From Pseudokineococcus marinus (GTDB lineage Bacteria > Actinomycetota > Actinomycetes > Actinomycetales > Quadrisphaeraceae): 64,000 bases of DNA. The stretch's first letter is position 1, and the number at the start of each line of letters is the position of its first letter. The position numbers were made by a program, and so were the translations under genes. The DNA lies in NCBI RefSeq assembly GCF_037482405.1, contig NZ_JBBHZZ010000003.1, forward strand, positions 62,001 through 126,000, given 5' to 3'. The notes beneath the pieces were generated by a model, which was not told the DNA's origin, did not search any database, and saw only the letters and a list, made by a program, of their open reading frames with translations. Below are positions 1 to 7,252 of this stretch, one piece after another.

Positions 1-80
1 CGACCGGTGGTCGTCGGCTCCCGGGTCTGGGCGCGCCGTGGGGGGCGCCGGTCGCCGCGGCCGGGCGGGGGCTCGGCGCC

Positions 81-1349
81 GTGCGCCGGCGCCTGCCGGT
101 GGGGCCCGTGGCCCGGCGCCGGGCGCGCACCGCGGCGCGGGTGGCGGCCTGGAGCGGGGCCGGCGCCGTCGCGGCGACGTCGCTGGCGGCCGCCGCCGTC
201 TCCGGGCTCGCCGCCTTCTTCGTCCGGCAGGTGGTCAGGCCCGTGCACGAGCGGCCGGACGACGTCCGGGTCCTCGCGGTGGACCTCGAGGGCGCCGGGC
301 CGGACGGGCCCGTCGTCACGGTGACGGCCGACGCGCAGCACCGCGCCCCCGGCCGCTACGTCCTGCTCCTCGACGGCGGGCGCCGCGCGGCGCAGGTCGG
401 CGCGGTGGTGCGCGAGGAGCGGGGCGCCGTCGTGCGCGAGCTGCTCACGTCGCCCGAGGGCGGCCTCGCGCCCGGCTCCGCCCGCTGGAGCGGGACCGTC
501 CACGTCGGCGACCCGACGTCGGCGCTCGGCCTCGCGCACGAGGACGTGCGGGTCGCGACGCCGCTCGGCGGACTCCCGGCCTGGTTCGTGCCGGCCGCCC
601 GCGGGCGCCGCGACGAGGAGGGGGACGCTGCCGGGCCGACCGGGCGAGCGGGGGGCGAGGTCTGGGCCGTGCTCGTGCACGGCCGCGGCGCCACGCGCGA
701 GGAGTGCCTGCGGGCGGTGCCGCTGCTGCACCGCCTGGGGCTGCCGTGCCTCGTGCCGGCCTACCGCAACGACGCCGACGCCCCGCCCGAGTCCGCGGGC
801 CACTACGGCCTGGGCGACACCGAGTGGCTGGACGTCGAGGCGGCCCTGCTCCACGCCCTCGACCACGGCGCGCGGGAGGTCGTCCTCGTCGGCTGGTCGA
901 TGGGCGGGGCGATCGTCCTGCAGCTGGCCACGCGGTCGTGGACCGCCGACCGTGTCCGCGCCGTGGTCCTCGACTCGCCGGTCGTCGACTGGCGCGACGT
1001 GCTCGAGCACGCGGCGCGCCGCAACCGGCTGCCCTGGCCCGCCGGTCGCCTCGGCATCGCCATGCTGGCCCGGCCGGAGGCGCGGGCGCTGCTCGGCGTG
1101 AGCGCCCCCATCGACGTCTCCCGCCTGGACTGGGTCGTCCGCGCCGACGAGCTGCGGCTGCCCGTCCTGCTGCTCCACGCCGCCGACGACGACGTCGTCC
1201 CCATCGGGCCCTCCCGGCGGCTCGCGGCCGCCCGGCCCGACCTCGTCGTCTTCCGGGACTTCCCGGGAGCGCAGCACACCAAGGAGTGGAACACCGACCC
1301 CGAGCGCTGGGAGCGCGAGGTCGCGCGCTTCCTGCTCGAGCACCTCTGA
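81..1349 (+). CDS. membrane-anchored alpha/beta hydrolase
   Basis: A 422-residue alpha/beta-hydrolase-fold protein of unknown substrate. The arginine-rich N-terminus is followed by one hydrophobic segment at about residues 22-50, so it is probably anchored in the membrane with the enzyme domain outside. The nucleophile elbow is GWSMGG with Ser273, followed by an acidic run AADDDVVP (Asp369-371) and a late His399 in GAQHTKEWN, giving a plausible Ser-Asp-His triad. An Ala/Gly/Arg-rich insert lies near residues 174-192. The start is a GTG at the edge of the window; the frame stays open upstream, so a longer protein cannot be ruled out. It converges on the SRPBCC gene. Fold assignment is strong; esterase, lipase or peptidase activity is not distinguishable from sequence. 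Confidence 0.85.
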   Translation: MRRRLPVGPVARRRARTAARVAAWSGAGAVAATSLAAAAVSGLAAFFVRQVVRPVHERPDDVRVLAVDLEGAGPDGPVVTVTADAQHRAPGRYVLLLDGGRRAAQVGAVVREERGAVVRELLTSPEGGLAPGSARWSGTVHVGDPTSALGLAHEDVRVATPLGGLPAWFVPAARGRRDEEGDAAGPTGRAGGEVWAVLVHGRGATREECLRAVPLLHRLGLPCLVPAYRNDADAPPESAGHYGLGDTEWLDVEAALLHALDHGAREVVLVGWSMGGAIVLQLATRSWTADRVRAVVLDSPVVDWRDVLEHAARRNRLPWPAGRLGIAMLARPEARALLGVSAPIDVSRLDWVVRADELRLPVLLLHAADDDVVPIGPSRRLAAARPDLVVFRDFPGAQHTKEWNTDPERWEREVARFLLEHL

Positions 1350-1366
1350 CGCCGGGCGGCCCGGCG
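1350..1366. terminator. short palindrome between convergent genes
   Basis: CGCCGGGC and GCCCGGCG flank a single G immediately after the hydrolase stop codon and 10 bases before the stop of the converging SRPBCC gene. Likely bidirectional hairpin terminator without a U tract; the loop is too tight for all 8 pairs to form. Confidence 0.4.
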
Positions 1367-1376
1367 GGCAGGGACG

Positions 1377-1865
1377 TCAGCCGGCCCCGGTGGCCGACGA
1401 GCGGCGCTCCAGGTGCGCCGCCAGCGCCCGCAGGCGACGGCGCGTCTCCCAGCGGAACGCGGCCAGGGCGACGGGCTCGACGACCCGGCGCAGCGCCGCG
1501 GGCCGGCCGGTGAAGGTCAGGGTGTAGACGACGTCGCTGCGAGGGCGGCCGTCGACGGGCGCCCCGGGGCGGTGGCGGATCGAGGCCGCCCACCTCGCGA
1601 AGAACGGCGAGCGGCCCACCAGCACGACCGCCGCGAGCGTCGGCCGGCGGAACGTCACGTACCGGGTGCGGAAGGTCAGACCGCCGAGGGTCCACCGCGC
1701 CGAGCAGACCGCCTCGACGCCCTGGGCGGGGGGCGCGTCGTCCACCGTCCGCGCCTCGCGCAGCAGCGTGTCCCACGTCAGCCGTCGTGGGTAGTCGTGC
1801 ACGAGGTCGAAGGCGTCCTCCACGGACGCCGGCACGGTCTGCGTGATGGTCGCGTGGGCGGTCAC
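1377..1865 (-). CDS. SRPBCC (START-like) family protein
   Basis: A 162-residue protein with the START/Bet v1-like layout: an N-terminal strand (AHATITQTVPASVEDAFDLVHDY), a central beta sheet containing RYVTFRRPTLAAVVL, and a long C-terminal helix (WETRRRLRALAAHLERR). Such proteins bind hydrophobic ligands in a deep cavity; no ligand can be named here. The start is GTG at 1865 (M-T-A-H-A-T). It is the last gene of the minus-strand group sseA-sufE-reductase and is separated from the reductase stop by 67 bases, so it may be co-transcribed or separately expressed. Length is typical of the family. Confidence 0.8.
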   Translation of the reverse strand: MTAHATITQTVPASVEDAFDLVHDYPRRLTWDTLLREARTVDDAPPAQGVEAVCSARWTLGGLTFRTRYVTFRRPTLAAVVLVGRSPFFARWAASIRHRPGAPVDGRPRSDVVYTLTFTGRPAALRRVVEPVALAAFRWETRRRLRALAAHLERRSSATGAG

Positions 1866-1932
1866 CCGGAGATCGTGGCACCGCCGCGCACGTCGCCCGC
1901 GGCGGCGGCCCCGACGACGTCAGCGGCCGGCG

Positions 1933-2745
1933 TCAGCGGCGCACGAGCCACCGGCCGAGCAGGGTGCCGCCGCCGTCGTCGGCCAGCAACAGCGACGCCA
2001 GGTCGAGGTGGGCGGTGAGCGCGGGGCCGACGAGGGCCCGCGGGCCGCTCCCGGCGACGAGCAGCGGCGACGTCGTGAGGCAGAGCTCGTCGAGCAGGTC
2101 GGCGGCCGCGACGTCGCGGAGCAGCGCGGGGCCGCCCTCGCAGAGCACGCGCCGCAGGCCCCGGTCCGCCAGCGCGGCCACGGCGGCCGCGAGGTCGACG
2201 TCGTCGTCCCCGGCGACGACGACGCCGTCGTCGCCCAGCACCGCGCGCAGCCGGCCGAGCACGTCGTCGCCCGTGCTCGCGCAGATCACCGCCAGCACGG
2301 CCCCGCCGTGGTCGCGCCGGGCGAGCGCCGCGTCGGGCAGTCTCCCGGAGCGGGTGACGACGGCGAGCGCCGGGGCCGGCGCCTGCCCGAGGCCGGCGCG
2401 CCGGGCGGCCAGGGACGCGCGCACGCGCAGCGGGCCGTAGCCCTCCGAGCGCGCCGTCCCCGCCCCGACGAGCACCACGTCGGCGAGCGAGCGCAGCAGG
2501 ACCAGGACCCGGAGGTCGGTCGGCCCGGAGATCGAGCGGCTCGAGCCGTCCGCGCCGGCGGCGGCGCCGTCGAGGGTGGTGACGAGGTTGGCGCGGACCC
2601 GGGCGTCGCGGCCCGGCTCCGGGAGGTCGTGGGCGTAGAGCGCCGCGAGGTCGTCCTCGGCGTCCGGGGACGCCGCACCCCCCGCCGCCGGCGCCACCTC
2701 GCGGGGGGCGCCGAGCGACGGGGGGTGCAGGAGCCGCAGGCCCAC
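1933..2745 (-). CDS. pyrimidine reductase family protein (RibD C-terminal domain)
   Basis: About 270 residues with a single RibD C-terminal reductase domain and no deaminase domain. RVRANLVTTLDGA near the N-terminus and LCEGGPALLRDVAAADLLDELCLTTSP in the C-terminal half are characteristic of this NADPH-dependent reductase fold. Stand-alone members in actinomycetes (M. tuberculosis Rv2671 type) reduce a pteridine/pyrimidine substrate, and Rv2671 has dihydrofolate-reductase-like activity; that role is by analogy here. I chose GTG 2745, which lies 8 bases after the sufE stop codon, because the frame upstream of it is only the antisense reading of sufE. In M. tuberculosis the homologue also sits next to the AFG1-type ATPase gene, which is close by here too (4351). 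Confidence 0.83.
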   Translation of the reverse strand: MGLRLLHPPSLGAPREVAPAAGGAASPDAEDDLAALYAHDLPEPGRDARVRANLVTTLDGAAAGADGSSRSISGPTDLRVLVLLRSLADVVLVGAGTARSEGYGPLRVRASLAARRAGLGQAPAPALAVVTRSGRLPDAALARRDHGGAVLAVICASTGDDVLGRLRAVLGDDGVVVAGDDDVDLAAAVAALADRGLRRVLCEGGPALLRDVAAADLLDELCLTTSPLLVAGSGPRALVGPALTAHLDLASLLLADDGGGTLLGRWLVRR

Positions 2746-2753
2746 GCGCGCCG

Positions 2754-3239
2754 TCAGGCGGCCGTCGACTCGCGGACCTGGCGCTGGATGCGGCCCAGCA
2801 TCCCGGTCATGCCGCGCAGCCGCAGCGGGCTGACGGCGCGGTCCAGGCCGAGGCGCGAGCAGACGTCGCCCGGGACGTCGAGGACCTGCGCGGCGGGCAG
2901 CCCGTCGAGCCCCTCGGCGAGGATGCCGGCGAAGCCGCGCGTCGTCGGCGCCTCCGCGGGGGCCGAGAAGAACAGGTGCACGGTGCGGTCGGCGTCGTCG
3001 TCCACCTCGGTGAGCAGGAAGATCGGCGACTGGCACTCCGGCACAGGCTCGAGCAGCTCGGGGTGGTCGGCGTACCGCGGCGGCAGCGCCGGCAGGCCAC
3101 GGCTGAAGTCGAGGAGCAGCTGCAGCCGCTCGGGCTCGCTGACGGCGTGGAAGTCCTCGACGATCTCGGCCAGCGCCGGCGGCAGGCCCTCGGCGGGGCC
3201 GCCCGTGCCCGCCGCGCCACCGGTGGTCGCGGCGGTCAC
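2754..3239 (-). CDS. SufE family protein
   Basis: 161 residues of the SufE/YgdK family, which accepts persulfide sulfur from a cysteine desulfurase and passes it on for Fe-S cluster assembly or other sulfur transfer. The active-site loop is VPECQSPIFL with Cys69. The fold elements LQLLLDFSRGLPALPPRY and the C-terminal GMTGMLGRIQRQV are family-typical. The GTG start overlaps the sseA stop by 4 bases (GTGA at 3236-3239), so the two are translationally coupled. The same sseA-sufE pairing is conserved in other actinomycetes (Rv3283/Rv3284 in M. tuberculosis). No sufS is in the window. Confidence 0.9.
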   Translation of the reverse strand: MTAATTGGAAGTGGPAEGLPPALAEIVEDFHAVSEPERLQLLLDFSRGLPALPPRYADHPELLEPVPECQSPIFLLTEVDDDADRTVHLFFSAPAEAPTTRGFAGILAEGLDGLPAAQVLDVPGDVCSRLGLDRAVSPLRLRGMTGMLGRIQRQVRESTAA

Positions 3240-4144
3240 GAGCGCCGCGCCGGGGCGTCGCCGGGCTCGGAGCCCGTGGCGATGGGCACGCGCACGGCGT
3301 TGCCCCACTCGGTCCACGAGCCGTCGTAGTTGCGCACCTTGTCGAAGCCGAGCAGGTGGGTGAGCACGAACCACGTGTGCGAGGAGCGCTCGCCGATGCG
3401 GCAGTAGGCGATGACGTCGTCGCCCGGCTGCAGGCCCTTCTCGCCCGTGTAGATGGCCTCGAGCTCGGCCCGGCCCTTGAAGCGGCCGTCCTCGGCCGCC
3501 GCGCGCGCCCACGGCACCGACTGCGCGGTGGGGATGTGGCCGCCGCGCAGGGCGCCCTCCTCGGGGTAGGCCGGCATGTGCGTGCGCTCGCCGGTGTACT
3601 CCTCGGGGGAGCGGACGTCGACGAGCGGGCCGTTCCCGAGGTGGGCGAGGACGTCGGGCGCGAAGGCGCGCACCTCCTCGTCGCGGCGCTCGACGACGGG
3701 GTAGTCCGTGGGGGCCGGCGACGGCGCGTCCGTCGTCATGGGGCGGTCCTCGGCCAGCCAGGCGGCGCGTCCGCCGTCGAGGAGCCGGACGTCCTCGTGG
3801 CCGAAGAGGGTGAAGACCCACAGCGCGTAGGCCGCCCACCAGTTCGACTTGTCGCCGTAGACGACGACGGTCGAGTCGCGGCTGATGCCCTTGGCCGACA
3901 TGAGCCGGGCGAAGGCCTCGCCGTCGACGTAGTCGCGGGTCACCGGGTCGTTGAGGTCGGTGTGCCAGTCGACCTTGACGGCGCCGGCGATGTGGCCGGT
4001 CTCGTAGAGCAGCACGTCCTCGTCGGACTCCACGACGACGAGGCCCTCGTCGCCGAGGTGGTCGGCCAGCCACGCGGTGGTGACGAGGCGCTCGGGGTGG
4101 GCGTACTCGGCCAGGGCCGGGCTCGGGTCGGTGGGGACGGGCAC
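3236..4144 (-). CDS. sseA: thiosulfate/3-mercaptopyruvate sulfurtransferase
   Basis: 302 residues with two rhodanese domains. The N-terminal domain (about 15-135) is the inactive copy; the C-terminal domain (about 160-290) carries the catalytic loop YCRIGERSSHTW with Cys248, the CRxGxR form usual for actinobacterial SseA/CysA enzymes. It transfers sulfane sulfur from thiosulfate or mercaptopyruvate to an acceptor. The start is GTG 4144, preceded by AGGAG about 8 bases upstream; the more upstream frame is low complexity and not family-like. Coupled to sufE by a GTGA overlap, suggesting it feeds sulfur into the SufE pathway. Divergent from the zapE-type gene. Confidence 0.9.
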   Translation of the reverse strand: MPVPTDPSPALAEYAHPERLVTTAWLADHLGDEGLVVVESDEDVLLYETGHIAGAVKVDWHTDLNDPVTRDYVDGEAFARLMSAKGISRDSTVVVYGDKSNWWAAYALWVFTLFGHEDVRLLDGGRAAWLAEDRPMTTDAPSPAPTDYPVVERRDEEVRAFAPDVLAHLGNGPLVDVRSPEEYTGERTHMPAYPEEGALRGGHIPTAQSVPWARAAAEDGRFKGRAELEAIYTGEKGLQPGDDVIAYCRIGERSSHTWFVLTHLLGFDKVRNYDGSWTEWGNAVRVPIATGSEPGDAPARRS

Positions 4145-4266
4145 GGGGCTCTCCTCGGGATCGCACGAGTCGGTCGCTGTCGTGGTCGTCGCGGGCCCGC
4201 GCGCGGGGCTCTCGCCGCCGCGGGTGGTCGCGGTCCGCGTCCTGCTCACCGGGGAACACCTCGGGA

Positions 4267-4301
4267 GCGGCCGGATCTTCCCGCACCGGGAGACCGGCCG
4301 C
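4267..4301. promoter_or_regulatory. inverted repeat between sseA and the zapE-type gene
   Basis: GCGGCCGG (4267-4274) and CCGGCCGC (4294-4301) form 8 pairs; inside them TCCCG and CGGGA form 5 more around a CAC loop. It lies in the 206-base divergent intergenic region, upstream of both genes, so it cannot terminate either. Candidate operator or cruciform; function unknown. Confidence 0.3.
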
Positions 4302-4336
4302 AGCCGCGCCCACGCTGCGGACGGCGGCGACCCGCC

Positions 4337-4342
4337 TAGGGT
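4337..4342 (+). promoter_or_regulatory. -10 box of leaderless zapE-type gene
   Basis: TAGGGT fits TANNNT and ends 8 bases before the GTG start at 4351, so transcription should begin at or next to the start codon. No Shine-Dalgarno sequence lies in between. No convincing -35 seen. Confidence 0.55.
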
Positions 4343-4350
4343 CGTGGCCC

Positions 4351-5454
4351 GTGACGACGACGACCGGGGAGCCGGGGAGCGAGGACCGCGCGAGCGAGGG
4401 GTCGGCCGGGCGGGACGCGGGGGTGGGGTCCCTCGTGGGCCGCGAGCCGCAGCTGGGGCGCGACCGGCTCGTCGCCGAGCTCGTGCCCTCGCCGCGCTTC
4501 GCGGACGTCTCGTTCGCCTCCTACGAGCCCTCACCCGACGAGCCCTCGCAGGCGGCGGCCGTCACCGAGCTGGAGGCCCATGCTGAGCGCGTCCGGGACG
4601 CCCAGGCGTCGCGCGGCCAGAAGGAGGGCGGCCTGCGGCGGCTGCTGCGGGGGCGCCCGACCACCCCGCAGGGCGCGCCCGGCGTCTACCTCGACGGGGG
4701 CTTCGGCGTCGGCAAGACGCACCTGCTCGCGGCGACCTGGCACGCCGTCCCCGGGCCGAAGGCCTTCGGCACCTTCGTCGAGTACACGAACCTCGTCGGC
4801 GCGCTCGGCTTCGCCGAGGCCGTCCGGGCGCTCTCGCCCATGACCCTCGTCGCCATCGACGAGTTCGAGCTCGACGACCCGGGGGACACCGTCCTCATGG
4901 CCCGCCTGCTCCGCGAGCTCGTCGACGCCGGCGTGCGGCTGGCGGCCACCTCGAACACCCTCCCGGGCTCGCTGGGGGAGGGGCGCTTCGCCGCCGACGA
5001 CTTCCTGCGGGAGATCCAGGCCGTCGGCAGCAACTTCGACGTCGTGCGGATCGAGGGCGAGGACTACCGTCACCGAGGCCTGCCCGACCCGCCCCCGCCG
5101 CTGCCCGACGACGAGCTCGAGGCCCGCGCCCGCGCGGTCGGCGACGGGGCCGTCCTCGACGACGTGGACGCGCTCATCGACCACCTCGCCCGCGTGCACC
5201 CGAGCCGCTACGGCGCGCTGCTCGACGGCGTCACGCACGTCTTCTGGCGGGGCCTGCGCCCGCTCGCGGACCAGAACGTGGCGCTGCGCACGGTCGTCCT
5301 CGCCGACCGGATGTACGACCGCTCGATCCCGCTGGCCGTGTCGGGCGCGAGCCTCGCGGACCTCTTCACCCCCGAGATGCTCGCGGGCGGCTACCGGAAG
5401 AAGTACTCCCGCGCTCTCTCGCGCCTCACGTCGCTCGCCCGCGACGGGGCCTGA
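4351..5454 (+). CDS. zapE: ZapE/AFG1-family P-loop ATPase
   Basis: 367 residues of the AFG1/ZapE ATPase family. Walker A is GGFGVGKTHL (Lys122) and Walker B is LVAIDEFELDD (Asp170, Glu171). The following ATSNTLPGSLGEGRF contains the sensor region, and DFLREIQAVGSNFDVVRIEGEDYRHRG is a family hallmark. In E. coli the protein associates with the Z ring; in mitochondria AFG1 acts on respiratory complexes; the role in actinomycetes (Rv2670c) is not settled. The first 35 residues are acidic, Gly/Ser-rich and probably disordered. Start is GTG 4351, with a -10 box directly upstream. Divergent from sseA. Confidence 0.88.
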   Translation: MTTTTGEPGSEDRASEGSAGRDAGVGSLVGREPQLGRDRLVAELVPSPRFADVSFASYEPSPDEPSQAAAVTELEAHAERVRDAQASRGQKEGGLRRLLRGRPTTPQGAPGVYLDGGFGVGKTHLLAATWHAVPGPKAFGTFVEYTNLVGALGFAEAVRALSPMTLVAIDEFELDDPGDTVLMARLLRELVDAGVRLAATSNTLPGSLGEGRFAADDFLREIQAVGSNFDVVRIEGEDYRHRGLPDPPPPLPDDELEARARAVGDGAVLDDVDALIDHLARVHPSRYGALLDGVTHVFWRGLRPLADQNVALRTVVLADRMYDRSIPLAVSGASLADLFTPEMLAGGYRKKYSRALSRLTSLARDGA

Positions 5455-5572
5455 GCCCCGCGCCCGCGACAGGAGCCCGGGAGCCCGGGGACACCCTCCT
5501 TGACCCTCCCGCCGCGGCGGGTGAGAGTGCCGTCGCGGGCGACGAGGGCGTCGCCCTCGAGGAGGAGACGAC

Positions 5573-6997
5573 GTGGACGAGCACCGCACCCCGACCCACG
5601 ACCCGCGGCGCGCCCCGAGCCGGCGGGCGGTCCTGGCCGGCGCCACCGGCGCCGGAGCCCTGGCGCTGGCGGTCGCCCCGGCCACCGGGGCCGCAGCGGC
5701 ACCGCCCTCGGTGGCGACGCCCTCGCTGCGCCGCGCCGGCGCGCGCGCCCTGGACTTCCTCCAGGTCATGTCCGACGCCTACCCGGCGGCGAACGGCGAC
5801 GGCCCGGTGCTGGCGCAGAGCTACTCCGACCAGAACGGGCTCTTCAGCACGGCCTTCGTCTACGACGAGGCGCTCAGCATCTGCGCGGCGCTCGCCACGG
5901 GCACCGAGCGGGGCGAGGCCCTCGCGCGCCGTCTCGGCGACGGCCTGCTGTTCGCCCAGGGGAACGACCCCGCGTACGACGACGGCCGGCTGCGCCAGGC
6001 CTACAACGTCGGCCCGTACGTCTTCTACGACGGCGTCCCGCAGCCGTACGGCCTCCGGCTGCCGGACGGCACCGCGAACATCGGCTTCCAGTTCGGCTTC
6101 CTCGGCACCGCCGTCGGCGACATGGCCTGGCCCGGCATGGCGCTCGTCCAGCTGCACGAGCGCACGGGGGAGCAGCGCTACCTCGACGGGGCGCTCGCCG
6201 TCGCCCGCTGGATCACGACGAACGCCCGCAACGACGGCGCGCTCGGCGGCTTCTCCTTCGGCGTGACCGCCGGGGACGAGCGGATCCCCAACGTCTCGAC
6301 CGAGCACAACGTCGACTGCGTGGGCTTCTTCCGCCAGCTCGCCGCGGCCACGCGCGACCGCTCCTGGCTCGAGGAGGCCGACCGGGCCCGCGCCTTCCTC
6401 GGGCGCGTCTGGGAGCCCGACGGCGGGTACTTCTACACGGGGAGCGACGACGGGACGACGGTCAACACGGACCCGCTGCCGCTCGACCCGCAGGCGTGGA
6501 GCTGGCTCGCGCTGCGCGAGGGCCGCTACGCCCGCGCGCTCGACTGGGCCGGGCAGGCGCTCGCCGTGACCGACGACGCCGCGCAGCCGCTGAGCCAGCT
6601 GCCCGACGGCGTCCGCGTCTCCGGGGTGACCTTCAGCTCGGCGTCGCTCACCTCGACCGCGGTCTACAACGGGCTGACGGTGGACCCGCAGGGGGTGTGG
6701 CTCGAGGGCACCGGCCAGCTGGCCACGGCCTACGCCGACCGCGGCCGCGGGCAGGCGGACGCCCGGCGCGCCCGCGGCCTGCTCGGGCAGATCACGGTGG
6801 CCCAGGACCTCGTGGGGCAGGACCAGACGGTCGGCGGCGCGCCGCTGCCGGCGGACTCCGGCGTCGTCGCGGCGACGAGCGTGCTCGACACCGGCTTCGG
6901 CTTCGCCTACTTCCAGTCGCAGCACATCGGCGCCACGGCGTGGTTCCTCATGGGCGTCGAGGGCGCCAACCCCTTCGTGCGCGGGGGCCTGCGCTGA
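5573..6997 (+). CDS. Tat-exported six-hairpin glycosidase-like protein
   Basis: 474 residues with a twin-arginine signal: S-R17-R18-A-V-L followed by a hydrophobic stretch and an AxA-like cleavage zone at about residues 38-43 (ATGAAAAPP). The mature part has repeated alpha-helical hairpins, aromatic/Asp motifs such as SYSDQNGLFSTAFVYDEA and QFGFLGTAVGDMAWPGMALV, and QGVWLEGTGQLATAY, resembling (alpha/alpha)6-barrel carbohydrate-active enzymes. No specific glycoside hydrolase family can be assigned, and catalytic residues are not certain. GTG start has GGAGGAG 6 bases upstream. A weak promoter candidate is TTGACC at 5500-5505 with GAGAGT at 5523-5528 (17-base spacer). It is monocistronic and converges on treZ. 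Likely acts on extracellular polysaccharide. Confidence 0.7.
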   Translation: MDEHRTPTHDPRRAPSRRAVLAGATGAGALALAVAPATGAAAAPPSVATPSLRRAGARALDFLQVMSDAYPAANGDGPVLAQSYSDQNGLFSTAFVYDEALSICAALATGTERGEALARRLGDGLLFAQGNDPAYDDGRLRQAYNVGPYVFYDGVPQPYGLRLPDGTANIGFQFGFLGTAVGDMAWPGMALVQLHERTGEQRYLDGALAVARWITTNARNDGALGGFSFGVTAGDERIPNVSTEHNVDCVGFFRQLAAATRDRSWLEEADRARAFLGRVWEPDGGYFYTGSDDGTTVNTDPLPLDPQAWSWLALREGRYARALDWAGQALAVTDDAAQPLSQLPDGVRVSGVTFSSASLTSTAVYNGLTVDPQGVWLEGTGQLATAYADRGRGQADARRARGLLGQITVAQDLVGQDQTVGGAPLPADSGVVAATSVLDTGFGFAYFQSQHIGATAWFLMGVEGANPFVRGGLR

Positions 6998-7050
6998 GGT
7001 GCTGACCGGGGACCCTCGGTGGCCCGACCGACGTCGGGCACCGGGGACGT

Positions 7051-7234
7051 CCGGCGGCCCGGGGACCCGGGCNNNNNNNNNNNNNNNNNNNNNNNNNNNN
7101 NNNNNNNNNNNNNNNNNNNNNNNNNNNNNNNNNNNNNNNNNNNNNNNNNNNNNNNNNNNNNNNNNNNNNNNNNNNNNNNNNNNNNNNNNNNNNNNNNNNN
7201 NNNNNNNNNNNNCCGGCGGCCCGGGGACCCGGGC
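7051..7234. other. assembly gap flanked by identical 22-base ends
   Basis: Ns occupy 7073-7212. The 22 bases before the gap (7051-7072) are identical to the 22 bases after it (7213-7234), and this sequence is the left part of a perfect hairpin. The two contig ends probably overlap, so the gap may be spurious and the true sequence about 162 bases shorter. Confidence 0.75.
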
Positions 7235-7240
7235 CGCCGG
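7213..7240. terminator. 13-bp perfect hairpin terminator
   Basis: CCGGCGGCCCGGG (7213-7225) and CCCGGGCCGCCGG (7228-7240) are exactly complementary with two bases between. It lies between the convergent ends of the exported protein gene and treZ, so it probably stops transcription from both sides. Confidence 0.6.
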
Positions 7241-7252
7241 ACGCCGCCCACG

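Noticed and set aside
1..80. Possible upstream gene or longer hydrolase N-terminus
   Set aside because: The stretch is open in several frames but has no motif, start signal or -10 box; too short to support a call.
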